DNA from: an archaeon
GTDB lineage: Archaea > Thermoproteota > Nitrososphaeria > Nitrososphaerales > UBA183
Direction: 5' to 3'
Assembly (NCBI GenBank): GCA_021786335.1
Contig: JAJYNM010000073.1
Span: 1-43,670, forward strand
Length of the DNA: 43,670 bases
Shown here: in pieces, positions 23,164 to 30,739 of the stretch
How the letters are laid out: every line of letters begins with the position of its first letter
How positions within the stretch are numbered: the stretch's first letter is position 1
The notes under the pieces: generated by a model
What the model was told of the DNA's origin: nothing
Database searches by the model: none
What the model saw: only the letters and a program-made list of their open reading frames with translations
Translations under genes and position numbers: made by a program

Positions 23164-23676
23164 CTAGGGTCTGGGGGCCCTGTCCCTGGCTGTCTCCCCT
23201 GAGGAGGAGTACTGCTTCAGGAACCTTATGTTGAAGAGGGACGCCTTCGCCGAGTTCCTGACCATCTCGTCGGGGTCAGACTCCGCCTCCATGAGGACGG
23301 CCTCCGACTCGGGGCTCCCGACCGAACCAAGGGCGGCTGCTGATTCGTGCCTGACGATTGGGTCTTTGTCTTCGATTACCGCCTTGGCCAGCGCCTTGTT
23401 CCCCTCCGAGAGCCCGATCTGACCAAGAGAGAAAGCCGCTTCATGGCGGACCAAGGGATCGGGATCATGAAGCAAGACGTCCGCCAGGGCTGGGACAGAC
23501 TCCTCCCCTCCGACCTCCGCCAGGATGCAGACGGCGTGGACACGGAGGACTAGGCTCGGCTCGTTCCTGAGGACTTCAATGAAGTACGATTCGTCCTTGC
23601 GCGCCCACGCTTCTTCCATCCCTTTCATGACCGTCATGGCGCGGGCCTCGTCATCTACTACCGTGCTGGTGTACAA
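23164..23676 (-). CDS. HEAT-repeat protein with two His-Glu motifs
   Basis: A 170-residue helical-repeat protein. Repeats of the PBS-lyase/HEAT_2 type occur at about residues 40-65, 66-95, 98-125 and 126-155. Two of them carry HE at the same place (VRHEAAFSLGQIG, H78-E79; VRHESAAALGSVG, H110-E111), 32 residues apart. This resembles the metal-binding HE motifs of deoxyhypusine hydroxylase, but HE also occurs in ordinary repeats. A TATA box CGTTTATAGG at 23701-23710 predicts a leaderless message. It is followed by the SDR gene. Confidence 0.8.
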   Translation of the reverse strand: MYTSTVVDDEARAMTVMKGMEEAWARKDESYFIEVLRNEPSLVLRVHAVCILAEVGGEESVPALADVLLHDPDPLVRHEAAFSLGQIGLSEGNKALAKAVIEDKDPIVRHESAAALGSVGSPESEAVLMEAESDPDEMVRNSAKASLFNIRFLKQYSSSGETARDRAPRP

Positions 23677-23700
23677 CGTGCGGAAGTCGACCCGGCTCGG

Positions 23701-23710
23701 CCTATAAACG
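23701..23710 (-). promoter_or_regulatory. TATA box of the HEAT-repeat gene
   Basis: CGTTTATAGG on the minus strand, about 28 bases upstream of the ATG at 23676. It separates this unit from the zinc-type dehydrogenase that ends at 23730. Confidence 0.55.
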
Positions 23711-23729
23711 AAGCGAAACCCTGCTGTGC

Positions 23730-24749
23730 TCAGGGTCTCAGGAGGACCTTCCCCTGCACCTCGCGGGACTCGACAATCTCATGGGCCTCCCTCGCCGAGC
23801 TGAGCGGGAGATTCCTGTATACAGCGGGCTTCAGTTTTCCTGAGGCAGCAAGCGTCATGACCGCGCTCAGGTCTTCCCTGGATTGTCCGTAGACCCCCAT
23901 CAGCTTCAGCTCATCCTGATACACTCTGCGGACGTCCAACTCTGCCTTGGCCCCCGAAGTGAGACCGAGCGTCACCATCCGCCCTCCCTTCGCGAGGCAG
24001 TCGAGGCTGATGGGCCACGTGTCCCCTCCTACGTGGTCGAAGACCACCGAAGCGCCGAGTCCGTCGGTGAGGGCGCGGACCTTCTCTACGAGGTCGCCAG
24101 ACTTCGAGACGACCACGGAGTCTGCTCCCAGAGACTTCACGAACCCGCTCTTCTTTTCATCGCCCACCACGGCGATGACGGTCGCTCCGAGGTGTTTGGC
24201 GACCTGGACCGCTGCATGGCCCAGCCCGCCGGCGGCCCCCCAGACCAGGACCGTGTCCCCTCCTCCGACGCCAGCCTTCCCCGCGAGGCCGTTCCAGGCC
24301 GTCCCGAAGTTTACAGGGAGGCACGCAGCGGTCTTGGGGTCCAGGCCACCCAGAGGGATGAGATTGTCAGCAGGGACCTTGACGAGCTCTGCGTAGCCTC
24401 CGTCTGTCGCGATCCCGACGAACCCCCTGGATAGGCAGAGGTTCTGTCTGCCCTGGCGGCAATAGACGCACGACCCGTCGGAGAGTACAGGATAGACCAA
24501 GACCCTGTCCCCAGGCAGGGCACCCTTGACCCCCGGCCCTGATGCTACTACCTCGCCGGAGATGTCTGTCCCCGGGATGTGCGGCAGAGACGTCTTGTAT
24601 TTCCCGCTCCGTGCCCATACATCGATTCTGTTGACGCCACAGAAGGACACGCGCAGGACGACCTCTGAACCACCAGGTTCGGGGTCTCGGACCTCTCTGT
24701 AGGAGAGGACCTCCGGCCCTCCAGGCGTTTCGAACTGCGCGGCTTTCAT
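23730..24749 (-). CDS. Medium-chain dehydrogenase/reductase (quinone oxidoreductase-like)
   Basis: A 339-residue MDR-superfamily oxidoreductase. The GroES-like N-terminal domain is followed by a Rossmann domain with VLVWGAAGGLGHAAVQVAK. The structural-zinc loop reads SDGSCVYCRQGRQNLC, with Asp where the first Cys is expected. The catalytic-zinc His-Glu (normally GHE) is GTD here, so it is probably a zinc-independent or altered enzyme of the enone or crotonyl-CoA reductase type. It lies 32 bases downstream of the symporter gene and may be co-transcribed with it. Confidence 0.87.
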   Translation of the reverse strand: MKAAQFETPGGPEVLSYREVRDPEPGGSEVVLRVSFCGVNRIDVWARSGKYKTSLPHIPGTDISGEVVASGPGVKGALPGDRVLVYPVLSDGSCVYCRQGRQNLCLSRGFVGIATDGGYAELVKVPADNLIPLGGLDPKTAACLPVNFGTAWNGLAGKAGVGGGDTVLVWGAAGGLGHAAVQVAKHLGATVIAVVGDEKKSGFVKSLGADSVVVSKSGDLVEKVRALTDGLGASVVFDHVGGDTWPISLDCLAKGGRMVTLGLTSGAKAELDVRRVYQDELKLMGVYGQSREDLSAVMTLAASGKLKPAVYRNLPLSSAREAHEIVESREVQGKVLLRP

Positions 24750-24781
24750 TCTTCGACCGCCTGGAAGGACGGCTACTTACA

Positions 24782-26269
24782 CTAAGCGCCCTGCGTCACG
24801 ACGGCTTTAGGCCTTGATACCAGGGTCGCGACCAAGACTATGGCCAGGTTGAGGGCCAGCGCTGTCGCGCCTACATAGAAGGCCCCGAAGGGCGGGGTGT
24901 TGAAGAACGAGGTCGACCACGTGCCGAACTTGTTCGCATCCGCCATCAGGTAGATTCCGAGAAGCTCGCTCGCCACCAGGCCGACGATGAGCCCGTACTT
25001 GTTCAGCCTGTTCGTAATCAGGCCTCCGAAGATTGAAGGGAGAGTCTGGACCACGAGTATCGTCCCGAAGAGCTGCAGTTGGACCGCGTATGTCGAATTG
25101 ACTACGAAGACGAAAGCCAGGGCGATGAACTTGAAGGCGACGGACGCCCACTTCGCTATCTGCGTCTCCCCGGCCGGAGACAGGTTGGGCCTGAAGACCT
25201 TGACGATGTTCCTCGTGAGCAGGTTCGCCTGGGAGATGGCCATGATAGCGGCCGGGACGAGGCCCCCGATGAAAATCCCCAGGAAGGCTATACCTGCGGC
25301 CCAAGGCGGTAAGACGCTCTGTATTATGGATGGGACGACAAGGAGGCCGCTCCCACCGTTCGCCTTCACGAAGTGAAGGGCAGCGGAGTTTCCATAGATG
25401 ACGACCCCGTACAGCGCGAGCAGCCCGAGCCCTACGCCATAGATCGGAAGGAGCGCGGAACTCTTCCTCACCTTTTCTGCGTCCTGTGCGCTGAGGACCC
25501 CGTTCATCGCGTGTGGGTACAGGTAAAGCGCCAGCGCGCTAACGATGAATATGCTCCAGTACGCGTTCTCCAGCGCCGGAGCCAATGTCGAGTAAACAGG
25601 CTTGGCGGTGAAGCCAGCGGAGAAGCCCCCGCCGATTGCCACCGCCGCTATCACTGCTATGACCCCTCCGAATATCAGGATGTCCTTCAGGACCGCCGTG
25701 AGGGTGGCTCCCCTGAGCCCGCTCGTGTAGGTGAATGCGGCGAGGACGATGAACGCGATGATGAGCGATATCTCTGAGTCGGTCGTCACGTTTGACACCC
25801 CAGCCAGCATCGTGGTCAGGATGGCCTGCATCCCGACTATCTGCAACGCGATGTAGGGGAGCTCGGCGACTATCCCAACTATGGCGATCAGTATGGCCAG
25901 AGTCGTGCTGTTGAACGTCCCTTTCGCGAAGTCGGCTCCGGTGATGTACCCCTTCTCGCGTGTGATGCGCCAGAATTTCGGCATGAACAGGATGGCTATC
26001 CCGAACGTCAGAGCGACGTAGGGGACTGCGAAATTGTATATGGCGCCCTTCGCATAGACCCCTGACGGAATCGCGATGAAGGTGTACGCTGTATAGAGGT
26101 CCGCGCCTACGAGGAACCAGACCAGGTACGTCCCCATCCTCCTCCCCGCGAGCGCCCACTCGCTGAGGTTGTTCATGTCGCCCCGCCTCCAGCGTGACCC
26201 GAAGAACCCGAGGGCGACGAAGACGACGAACAGCGAGAGAAATGCGATCACTCCGTCTATAGCCATCAT
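24782..26269 (-). CDS. Sodium:solute symporter (SSS family)
   Basis: A 495-residue transporter with about 13 membrane segments. The first helix region (IDGVIAFLSLFVVFVALG), WALAGRRMGTYLVWFLVGAD and the AFTYTSGLRGATLTAVLKD segment match SSS members that import monocarboxylates or related organic acids. The substrate is unproven. The start is ATG 26269, overlapping no gene and 1 base from the stop of its DUF3311 partner. It points to a heterotrophic supplement. Confidence 0.9.
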   Translation of the reverse strand: MMAIDGVIAFLSLFVVFVALGFFGSRWRRGDMNNLSEWALAGRRMGTYLVWFLVGADLYTAYTFIAIPSGVYAKGAIYNFAVPYVALTFGIAILFMPKFWRITREKGYITGADFAKGTFNSTTLAILIAIVGIVAELPYIALQIVGMQAILTTMLAGVSNVTTDSEISLIIAFIVLAAFTYTSGLRGATLTAVLKDILIFGGVIAVIAAVAIGGGFSAGFTAKPVYSTLAPALENAYWSIFIVSALALYLYPHAMNGVLSAQDAEKVRKSSALLPIYGVGLGLLALYGVVIYGNSAALHFVKANGGSGLLVVPSIIQSVLPPWAAGIAFLGIFIGGLVPAAIMAISQANLLTRNIVKVFRPNLSPAGETQIAKWASVAFKFIALAFVFVVNSTYAVQLQLFGTILVVQTLPSIFGGLITNRLNKYGLIVGLVASELLGIYLMADANKFGTWSTSFFNTPPFGAFYVGATALALNLAIVLVATLVSRPKAVVTQGA

Positions 26270-26270
26270 G

Positions 26271-26465
26271 TCAGCCCTTCCTCCCTAGTAACAAAGCCGC
26301 GATGAAGAAGAATACGGCGCTGATGGCAAGCCAGACGGTCTGATACCACCAGAAGAAAGGAACTCCCCCCCACAACGGGTTCACCACATTGTATGTTGGG
26401 ATGGCGAAGTACACAAGGAACGGAATCGCGATCAGTATGCCAGCCACGGCATCTTTCGACTTCAC
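26271..26465 (-). CDS. DUF3311 small membrane protein, symporter partner
   Basis: A 64-residue protein with two hydrophobic helices and the DUF3311 pattern IPFLVYFAIPTYNVVNPLWGGVPFFWWY. Such proteins are usually encoded next to SSS symporters, as here, 1 base apart. I set the start at GTG 26465 because a TATA box is centred 30 bases upstream. The longer open frame would begin upstream of that box. Probably an accessory subunit of the symporter. Confidence 0.8.
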   Translation of the reverse strand: MKSKDAVAGILIAIPFLVYFAIPTYNVVNPLWGGVPFFWWYQTVWLAISAVFFFIAALLLGRKG

Positions 26466-26473
26466 GCGCAAGG

Positions 26474-26489
26474 GCTCCGTACAAGGAGC
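26474..26489. promoter_or_regulatory. Inverted repeat between TATA box and start of the symporter operon
   Basis: GCTCC, 6 bases, GGAGC. It lies over the expected transcription start of the DUF3311-symporter unit, so it may be an operator. Short arms, so low confidence. Confidence 0.35.
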
Positions 26490-26490
26490 T

Positions 26491-26499
26491 GATATAAGA
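26491..26499 (-). promoter_or_regulatory. TATA box of the DUF3311-symporter operon
   Basis: TCTTATATC on the minus strand, 26-34 bases upstream of the GTG start, which predicts a leaderless message. Confidence 0.7.
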
Positions 26500-26533
26500 T
26501 TTAGCGAACGCCGAGTTGCATGGGGGGGAAGTT

Positions 26534-26547
26534 TGACAACTGTCGAA
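26534..26547. promoter_or_regulatory. Palindrome upstream of the symporter promoter, matching one at 28083
   Basis: TGACAACTGTCGAA. It shares GACAAYTGTCGAA with the site at the GltD-like gene start. It lies about 36 bases upstream of the symporter TATA box. Confidence 0.4.
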
Positions 26548-26601
26548 TCAGGACCCCCAGACGGCACTTCATGGGCGGAGGGGTCGCCGGGGGAGGACGG
26601 G

Positions 26602-28088
26602 CTAGTCGGGGGGTGGGGCCTCGTCCTTGCCGTCCATCATCTTGCGGTAGTACCACCCGGTGGTCCGTCTTGTGAAGTAGCAATCATAGAGAGAGACGTG
26701 CCTGGTCTCGAGCCCAAGCAGATACTCGTGAATCCTCTGGCCAGCGTCCCTCCCCTTGGCCATAGCTTCCACGACCAAGGTCTCCCCCGTCACCACGTCC
26801 CCCGCCGCGAACACGCCCGGGAGCGAGGTCATGGAACTGTCGTCGACAGCAATCCCACTCTTACGACCAGACTTGAGCCCGGCCAGCTTTCCGATGAACG
26901 AGTTCGGGCCGCGGCCTACGGCGACGATGACCGAGTCGCACTCGAGGTCTATCGTCTCGCTGGTTGGTACAGGGCTCCTCCTCCCGGAGGCGTCGACCTC
27001 GCCTAGCTTCATCATCGACATGGCCGCCTTGGTCACCCTCCCCCCTCTCCTGAATACTCCTTCGGGGAGAGCAGGAACCTAAGCCGGAGCCCCTCCTCCT
27101 TCCCTTCTTCGATCAGTATCTTGTCGACCGGCATCTCCGCCTCCGTCCTACGATAGACCATAGTGACCTCGCCCCCCGTCAGCCTCAGGGCGGTCCGGGC
27201 GCAGTCCAATGCGCTGTCCCCTCCCCCTATGACAAGGACGCGCTTGCCGAGTTCATATTTCGGGTCGTTTAGGTACCTGTCGACCCCGTCAATGAAGACG
27301 TCCTCGAGGAACTTGTACCAGTCGTAGACGCCTTTCAGGTCAGACCCGGGGGTGTCGGGCTTCGGCACATCCTTGGCCCCCGTGGCGATGAGCACGGCGT
27401 CGTAGTCTGCCCGGAGGTCGTCGAACATGACATCCCTGCCGACCTTCATCATTGTAATCGCATCTACACCCATGCCCACTATCCTGGCCGCTTCGTAGCG
27501 GAGGACGTCCTTGGGGAGGTGATAGTCCGGAATCCCGTACCAAGCGGTCCCTCCCAGGTTGGAGAGCTCGTCGTAAATGGTCGCTGAATGGCCGAACCTC
27601 GTGAGCAGCTCCGCCGCGGCCAGCCCTGCAGGGCCCCCTCCGATCACCGCGACTCTCCTGCCGGAAGGAGGCCTCGAGACGGGGTCAGGCTGCCTGGACA
27701 CGGCCCTCTCCCAGTCGGCAACGAAGCGCTGTATCATCCTCGAGGCCACAGGTTCTCCTCTGGTCTCGATGACGCAGGCGGTCTCACAGAGACTATCCAG
27801 CTGAGGACAGCAGCGGGCCGTGGTCCCCAGAAGAGGATTGGTCTCGCGTATCCTGCGGTAGGCGGTCGCCCGGTCCCCCCTAGACACGGCTTCGCACATG
27901 CCCCTGATGTCCGTCTGGAGCGGACACACGTCCATGCATACCGGATTCCCGCAGGTGACTTACCGGCTGGCCTCCTCCATGGCCTCTTCCATGGTGTAGG
28001 GAAGCTGGACTTCGAAATTCCCCGTCCTAGCCTCGGCGTCCAGTTTTGGGAACGGGAACTTCGCCGTCCTCCCTGTCTTGAGCGACAA
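26602..28088 (-). pseudogene. GltD-like NAD(P)-dependent oxidoreductase, broken by an in-frame stop and a frameshift
   Basis: About 495 codons of a glutamate-synthase-small-subunit-type flavoprotein (Fer4_20 N-terminal domain, then a two-dinucleotide-fold oxidoreductase). The frame opens at TTG 28088, runs through KFPFPKLDAEARTGNFEV to EEAMEEASR and meets TAA at 27960-27962, where the first cluster Cys is expected. It resumes in the same frame as VTCGNPVCMDVCPLQ. FAD motif VAVIGGGPAGLAA and NAD motif VLVIGGGDSALDCA are intact. At 27033-27053 a G6 run breaks the frame; one extra G would give EGGRVTKAAM and restore it. The tail includes GVFAAGDVVTGETLVVEA. The two open parts overlap as GTGA. 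Confidence 0.8.
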
Positions 28089-28094
28089 TTGTCG
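28083..28094. promoter_or_regulatory. Perfect 12-base palindrome at the start of the GltD-like gene
   Basis: CGACAATTGTCG, perfectly self-complementary, overlapping the TTG start and near the predicted transcription start. A TATA-like CCTTATTAG lies at 28117-28125 on the minus strand. It resembles the site at 26534-26547. Confidence 0.55.
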
Positions 28095-28218
28095 AAGTCT
28101 GCGCCACGGAGTTGGGCTAATAAGGCAACGTGACGATTCTCAGGTTTGGAAGATGTGGGACCACCTGCAGAATTGTGGACTTGTGTAAGGTGTGGTGGCG
28201 GGCCCTGTGGGATTCGAA

Positions 28219-28240
28219 TTCGCGGGCGACTTTAGCGCCT
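28219..28240 (-). other. Noncanonical tRNA intron in the T arm (between positions 53 and 54)
   Basis: Sits between the 5' half of the T stem and the T loop. Coding-strand helix CGTG pairs with CGCG; the bulges are GG^A and AA^T, cut after the second base. An internal stem GGCG/CGCC closes a 7-base loop. This is the hBH form of the splicing motif, lacking the outer helix. Confidence 0.8.
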
Positions 28241-28256
28241 CCCACGGCATGCTGGT

Positions 28257-28272
28257 GACTCCCACAGCTAGC
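28257..28272 (-). other. Canonical tRNA intron after position 37
   Basis: 16 bases. The anticodon-loop CTCT pairs with GGAG near the intron's end, the bulges are TA^G and TC^A, and the anticodon stem forms the outer helix, as expected for the archaeal splicing endonuclease. Confidence 0.85.
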
Positions 28273-28359
28273 TAAGAGCCAGCCGCTCTAACCTGGCTGA
28301 GCCAAGGGCCCACCGAAGGTGCGGCCGATTGGCCAGAATTAAAAGGGTTCCCAATGCCA

Positions 28360-28393
28360 TCGACCAGCCAAGTGACACCTGATAGGCGGTCGA
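28360..28393. other. Unexplained hairpin upstream of dphB
   Basis: TCGACC-a-GCC pairs with GGC-GGTCGA: a 9-base-pair stem with one bulged A and a 15-base loop. It lies between the tRNA promoter and the dphB TATA box (28439-28446). No coding frame covers it. It could be an operator or part of a small RNA. Confidence 0.45.
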
Positions 28394-28438
28394 CGCATCA
28401 TAGCAGGAGACGTGCGCCCCACGAAGCCAATCTGGATT

Positions 28439-28446
28439 GATATAAT
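28439..28446 (+). promoter_or_regulatory. TATA box of dphB
   Basis: GATATAAT, centred 24 bases upstream of the ATG at 28467, which predicts a leaderless message. Confidence 0.65.
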
Positions 28447-28466
28447 GGGCCGCGTCGGGCAGACCC

Positions 28467-29507
28467 ATGGGCCGTCTCGCGTTTGTCGGACTGGGCCTCG
28501 GGCCTAGGGGAGCATCACTAGAAGCAATCGATGAGCTGAAGGCTGCCGATGTCGTATACCTCGAATACTACACTACGCCCCATGAGCCCGCCCTTCTAAG
28601 GGAGATTGCGAAGGCCACAGGGAAGGAACTGACAGTCGTGGATAGGGAATTCGTTGAGAGTGGGAGCAGAATACTGGATGAGGCGGCGAACAAGAGCGTC
28701 GCGCTAGCGACGCTGGGAGACCCGATGATAGCAACCACCCACAACGAGCTCAGGGCGAGGGCCATCAAAAAGGGAATCGAGAGCCGCGTCGTGCACTCGG
28801 CGACCATAGCCTCCGCGGCCGCCAGTGAAAGCGGGCTGCATTCGTACAAGTTCTCCAGGACTGTCACTGTGACAAGGGAGTCAGTGGGGAAGTTGACCCA
28901 AGCCTACCACATCATCCACTCAAACCTGCTGGAGGGTGCACATACCCTTCTCCTACTCGAATACGATGCCCAGAGCGGAGACGGGGTGGCCCCAGGGGCC
29001 GCCATGGCAGGGCTGCTACTGGCCGAGGCGAACTTCAAGCGCGGGGTGGTGTCTGAGAAGACGTTCGCCATCGTTCTTTCGAGGCTCGGCCGCGAAGGAT
29101 ACAAGCCAGCCGCCGGGAGCATTGGTGAACTTTCCAAGATTGAGTATGGAGAGCCTCCCCACAGCGTCATAATCCCGGGACGGCTGCACTTCTCCGAGGT
29201 CGAAGCTGTCGCGGCCATATTCGCCCTCTCGGATAGGGATGTCAGGAGCAACTCGGATGGTGTGCTCAAAACCGCTCAGGTGCTGGTCCCGAGATACGTG
29301 GCCAAAACGAGGAAGGCACTGGGGACGTTGAAACCGAAGCTGAGCGCGCAGTACGAGCACGTTGTGGAGAACGCGGAGCTCTACGTGAAAGACGCCGAGA
29401 GCTTCTTGGCCAATGGAGAGGATGAGATGGCCATGCTGAGCATCGGGTACGCCGAAGGGCTTTTGGACTCCCTGGCGTTCGCAGGCGTGGCAAAGATAGA
29501 CTGGTGA
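28467..29507 (+). CDS. dphB: Diphthine synthase DphB with C-terminal DUF357-like extension
   Basis: SAM-dependent methyltransferase that builds diphthamide on aEF2. Residues 1 to about 260 form the tetrapyrrole-methylase fold: LAFVGLGLGPRGASLEAIDE at the start, LATLGDPMIATTHNELRARA, and ESGLHSYKFSRTVTV in the centre. The last ~85 residues (KTRKALGTLKPKLSAQYEHV to FAGVAKIDW) form a helical extension I read as a DUF357-type domain, absent from classical DphB of ~265 residues. The nucleotidyltransferase gene follows 3 bases later. Confidence 0.9.
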   Translation: MGRLAFVGLGLGPRGASLEAIDELKAADVVYLEYYTTPHEPALLREIAKATGKELTVVDREFVESGSRILDEAANKSVALATLGDPMIATTHNELRARAIKKGIESRVVHSATIASAAASESGLHSYKFSRTVTVTRESVGKLTQAYHIIHSNLLEGAHTLLLLEYDAQSGDGVAPGAAMAGLLLAEANFKRGVVSEKTFAIVLSRLGREGYKPAAGSIGELSKIEYGEPPHSVIIPGRLHFSEVEAVAAIFALSDRDVRSNSDGVLKTAQVLVPRYVAKTRKALGTLKPKLSAQYEHVVENAELYVKDAESFLANGEDEMAMLSIGYAEGLLDSLAFAGVAKIDW

Positions 29508-29510
29508 CAG

Positions 29511-30110
29511 ATGAACAGTAAGAGGGTCCTCGCCGCCGTGTATTCGTTGCGGGTCACCGGGAGGAACGCGGGGGTAAGGGGGCTCGCTGCGAGGCTCGGT
29601 CTTGGGCCGAAGGAAGCAAGAGGCGAACTCGAGAAGCTGTCGAGGCTCGGGCTGGTGAGACTCGGGGGTAAGGGAGCCGAGCTGACTCCCCGCGGGAGGA
29701 GGGCGATCAAGGTCGTTTTCATAGGAGGCGGCTTCGAGGTGATTCACTACGGGCATCTGTACACCATAAAGAAGGCCCGGGGTCTGGGAGACGCGCTCGT
29801 GGTCTCCGTCGCCCGGGACAGTACGATCAGGAAGAGGAAGAACCGGGAACCCCTCGTTGGGGAGGGGGACAGGGCGAGGCTTCTCTCGGCCCTCAGGTAC
29901 GTCGACGCCGCCGTACTAGGAGTCGAGGGGGACATCTACCTCACACTCGAGAGGACGGGTCCCGACGTGGTCGCCCTAGGTTACGACCAGTATCACATGG
30001 AGGAGGAAATCGCGAGGGAGGCGGCCCAGAGAGGAATGAAGCTCAAGGTAGTGCGCCTCGACTCCCCCTACCCAGACATCAAGACGAGCAGACTGCTGAA
30101 GGACTTCTAA
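29511..30110 (+). CDS. Nucleotidyltransferase (FAD synthase RibL-like) with N-terminal winged helix
   Basis: A 199-residue protein. Residues 1-62 form an HTH/winged helix (GVRGLAARLGLGPKEARGEL), and residues ~66-199 form a cytidylyltransferase fold with FIGGGFEVIHYGHLYTIKKA (HxGH motif), VSVARDSTIRKRKNREPLVG and VALGYDQYHMEEEI. This suits archaeal FAD synthase (FMN adenylylation), but a glycerol-3-phosphate or other cytidylyltransferase is possible. The HTH may sense or autoregulate. It is co-transcribed with dphB, and its 3' end overlaps the convergent translin gene by 4 bases. Confidence 0.83.
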   Translation: MNSKRVLAAVYSLRVTGRNAGVRGLAARLGLGPKEARGELEKLSRLGLVRLGGKGAELTPRGRRAIKVVFIGGGFEVIHYGHLYTIKKARGLGDALVVSVARDSTIRKRKNREPLVGEGDRARLLSALRYVDAAVLGVEGDIYLTLERTGPDVVALGYDQYHMEEEIAREAAQRGMKLKVVRLDSPYPDIKTSRLLKDF

Positions 30111-30739
30111 GTCGGACGCCCGAGCTTCTTCTCCAGCCGCGCCATGGAGCTGCTGACAGAGTTCCGGCCAATCTCCTCGGCGAGCAGGCCCCTGGTGTCC
30201 TCGACGAGCATCCGTGCCACGTCGATTTTCCTCCGGACCCCGTTCACGACATGGTCATAGACGGCGAGGGGGGAGCACGCAGCGTAGAGGTCCTCCATGA
30301 CCTTGAAGTACTTCTTTGCGCCCTTGAGGTCTCTCCCCAGGATCGAGTCTAGCACCAGCCTCTTCAGTTCCCCCACCGAGTCAAGAAGTCCGAGCAGATA
30401 GGCCTCTGGGGAGGAGTCGATGCTCTCCATCGGAGGGATTGGTTTCCCCTTCACGAGCGAGATTACGACGGAGGCCTCCACCACCTCGGTTTCAGGGGAG
30501 ATGATGTACCTCGACAAGGAGCCGTCTGTGCCCTGTTTGAGCTCTTTCAGCAGCGACTTCGCCCTCGAAAGCTCTCTTTCACCGTCCTTGATCTTTCCCA
30601 GATGGACAGATATAATCGCCCGTGAGGACGCCGAGATGACATCCCTGCTCCCCTTGATGACCCTGTCACGACGCTCAAGCTGCTCAGAGAATCTCACCTC
30701 CGTCGCCTTTAGGGAACGTATTACCGCTTCCAAGCTCAA
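30107..30739 (-). CDS. Translin-family protein
   Basis: A 210-residue all-helical protein. The N-terminal RDRVIKGSRDVISASSRAIISVHLGK and the downstream ELSRAKSLLKELKQ helix, the YLLGLLDSVGELKRLVLDSI segment and the YDHVVNGVRRKIDVARMLVEDTR helix match translin/TRAX proteins, which form octameric RNA/DNA-binding barrels and, in C3PO, process RNA. Archaeal function is not settled. A TRAX-like set of acidic catalytic residues is not obvious. It is transcribed toward the preceding operon. Confidence 0.85.
   Translation of the reverse strand: MSLEAVIRSLKATEVRFSEQLERRDRVIKGSRDVISASSRAIISVHLGKIKDGERELSRAKSLLKELKQGTDGSLSRYIISPETEVVEASVVISLVKGKPIPPMESIDSSPEAYLLGLLDSVGELKRLVLDSILGRDLKGAKKYFKVMEDLYAACSPLAVYDHVVNGVRRKIDVARMLVEDTRGLLAEEIGRNSVSSSMARLEKKLGRPT

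Larger units (their letters stand above)
28196..28311 (-). tRNA. tRNA-Lys (CUU) with two introns and encoded CCA
   Basis: The acceptor stem GGGCCCT (28305-28311) pairs perfectly with AGGGCCC (28200-28206), with discriminator G and CCA after it. D stem is GCTC/GAGC. Anticodon stem is GCTGG/CCAGC, with mature loop CTCTTAA and anticodon CUU at 28274-28276. The T stem is GTGGG/CCCAC, loop TTCGAAT. Removing 28257-28272 (16 bases) and 28219-28240 (22 bases) leaves 75 bases plus CCA. Both introns show bulge-helix-bulge geometry. A CTTTTAATTC element at 28336-28345 is the likely TATA box. Confidence 0.9.
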
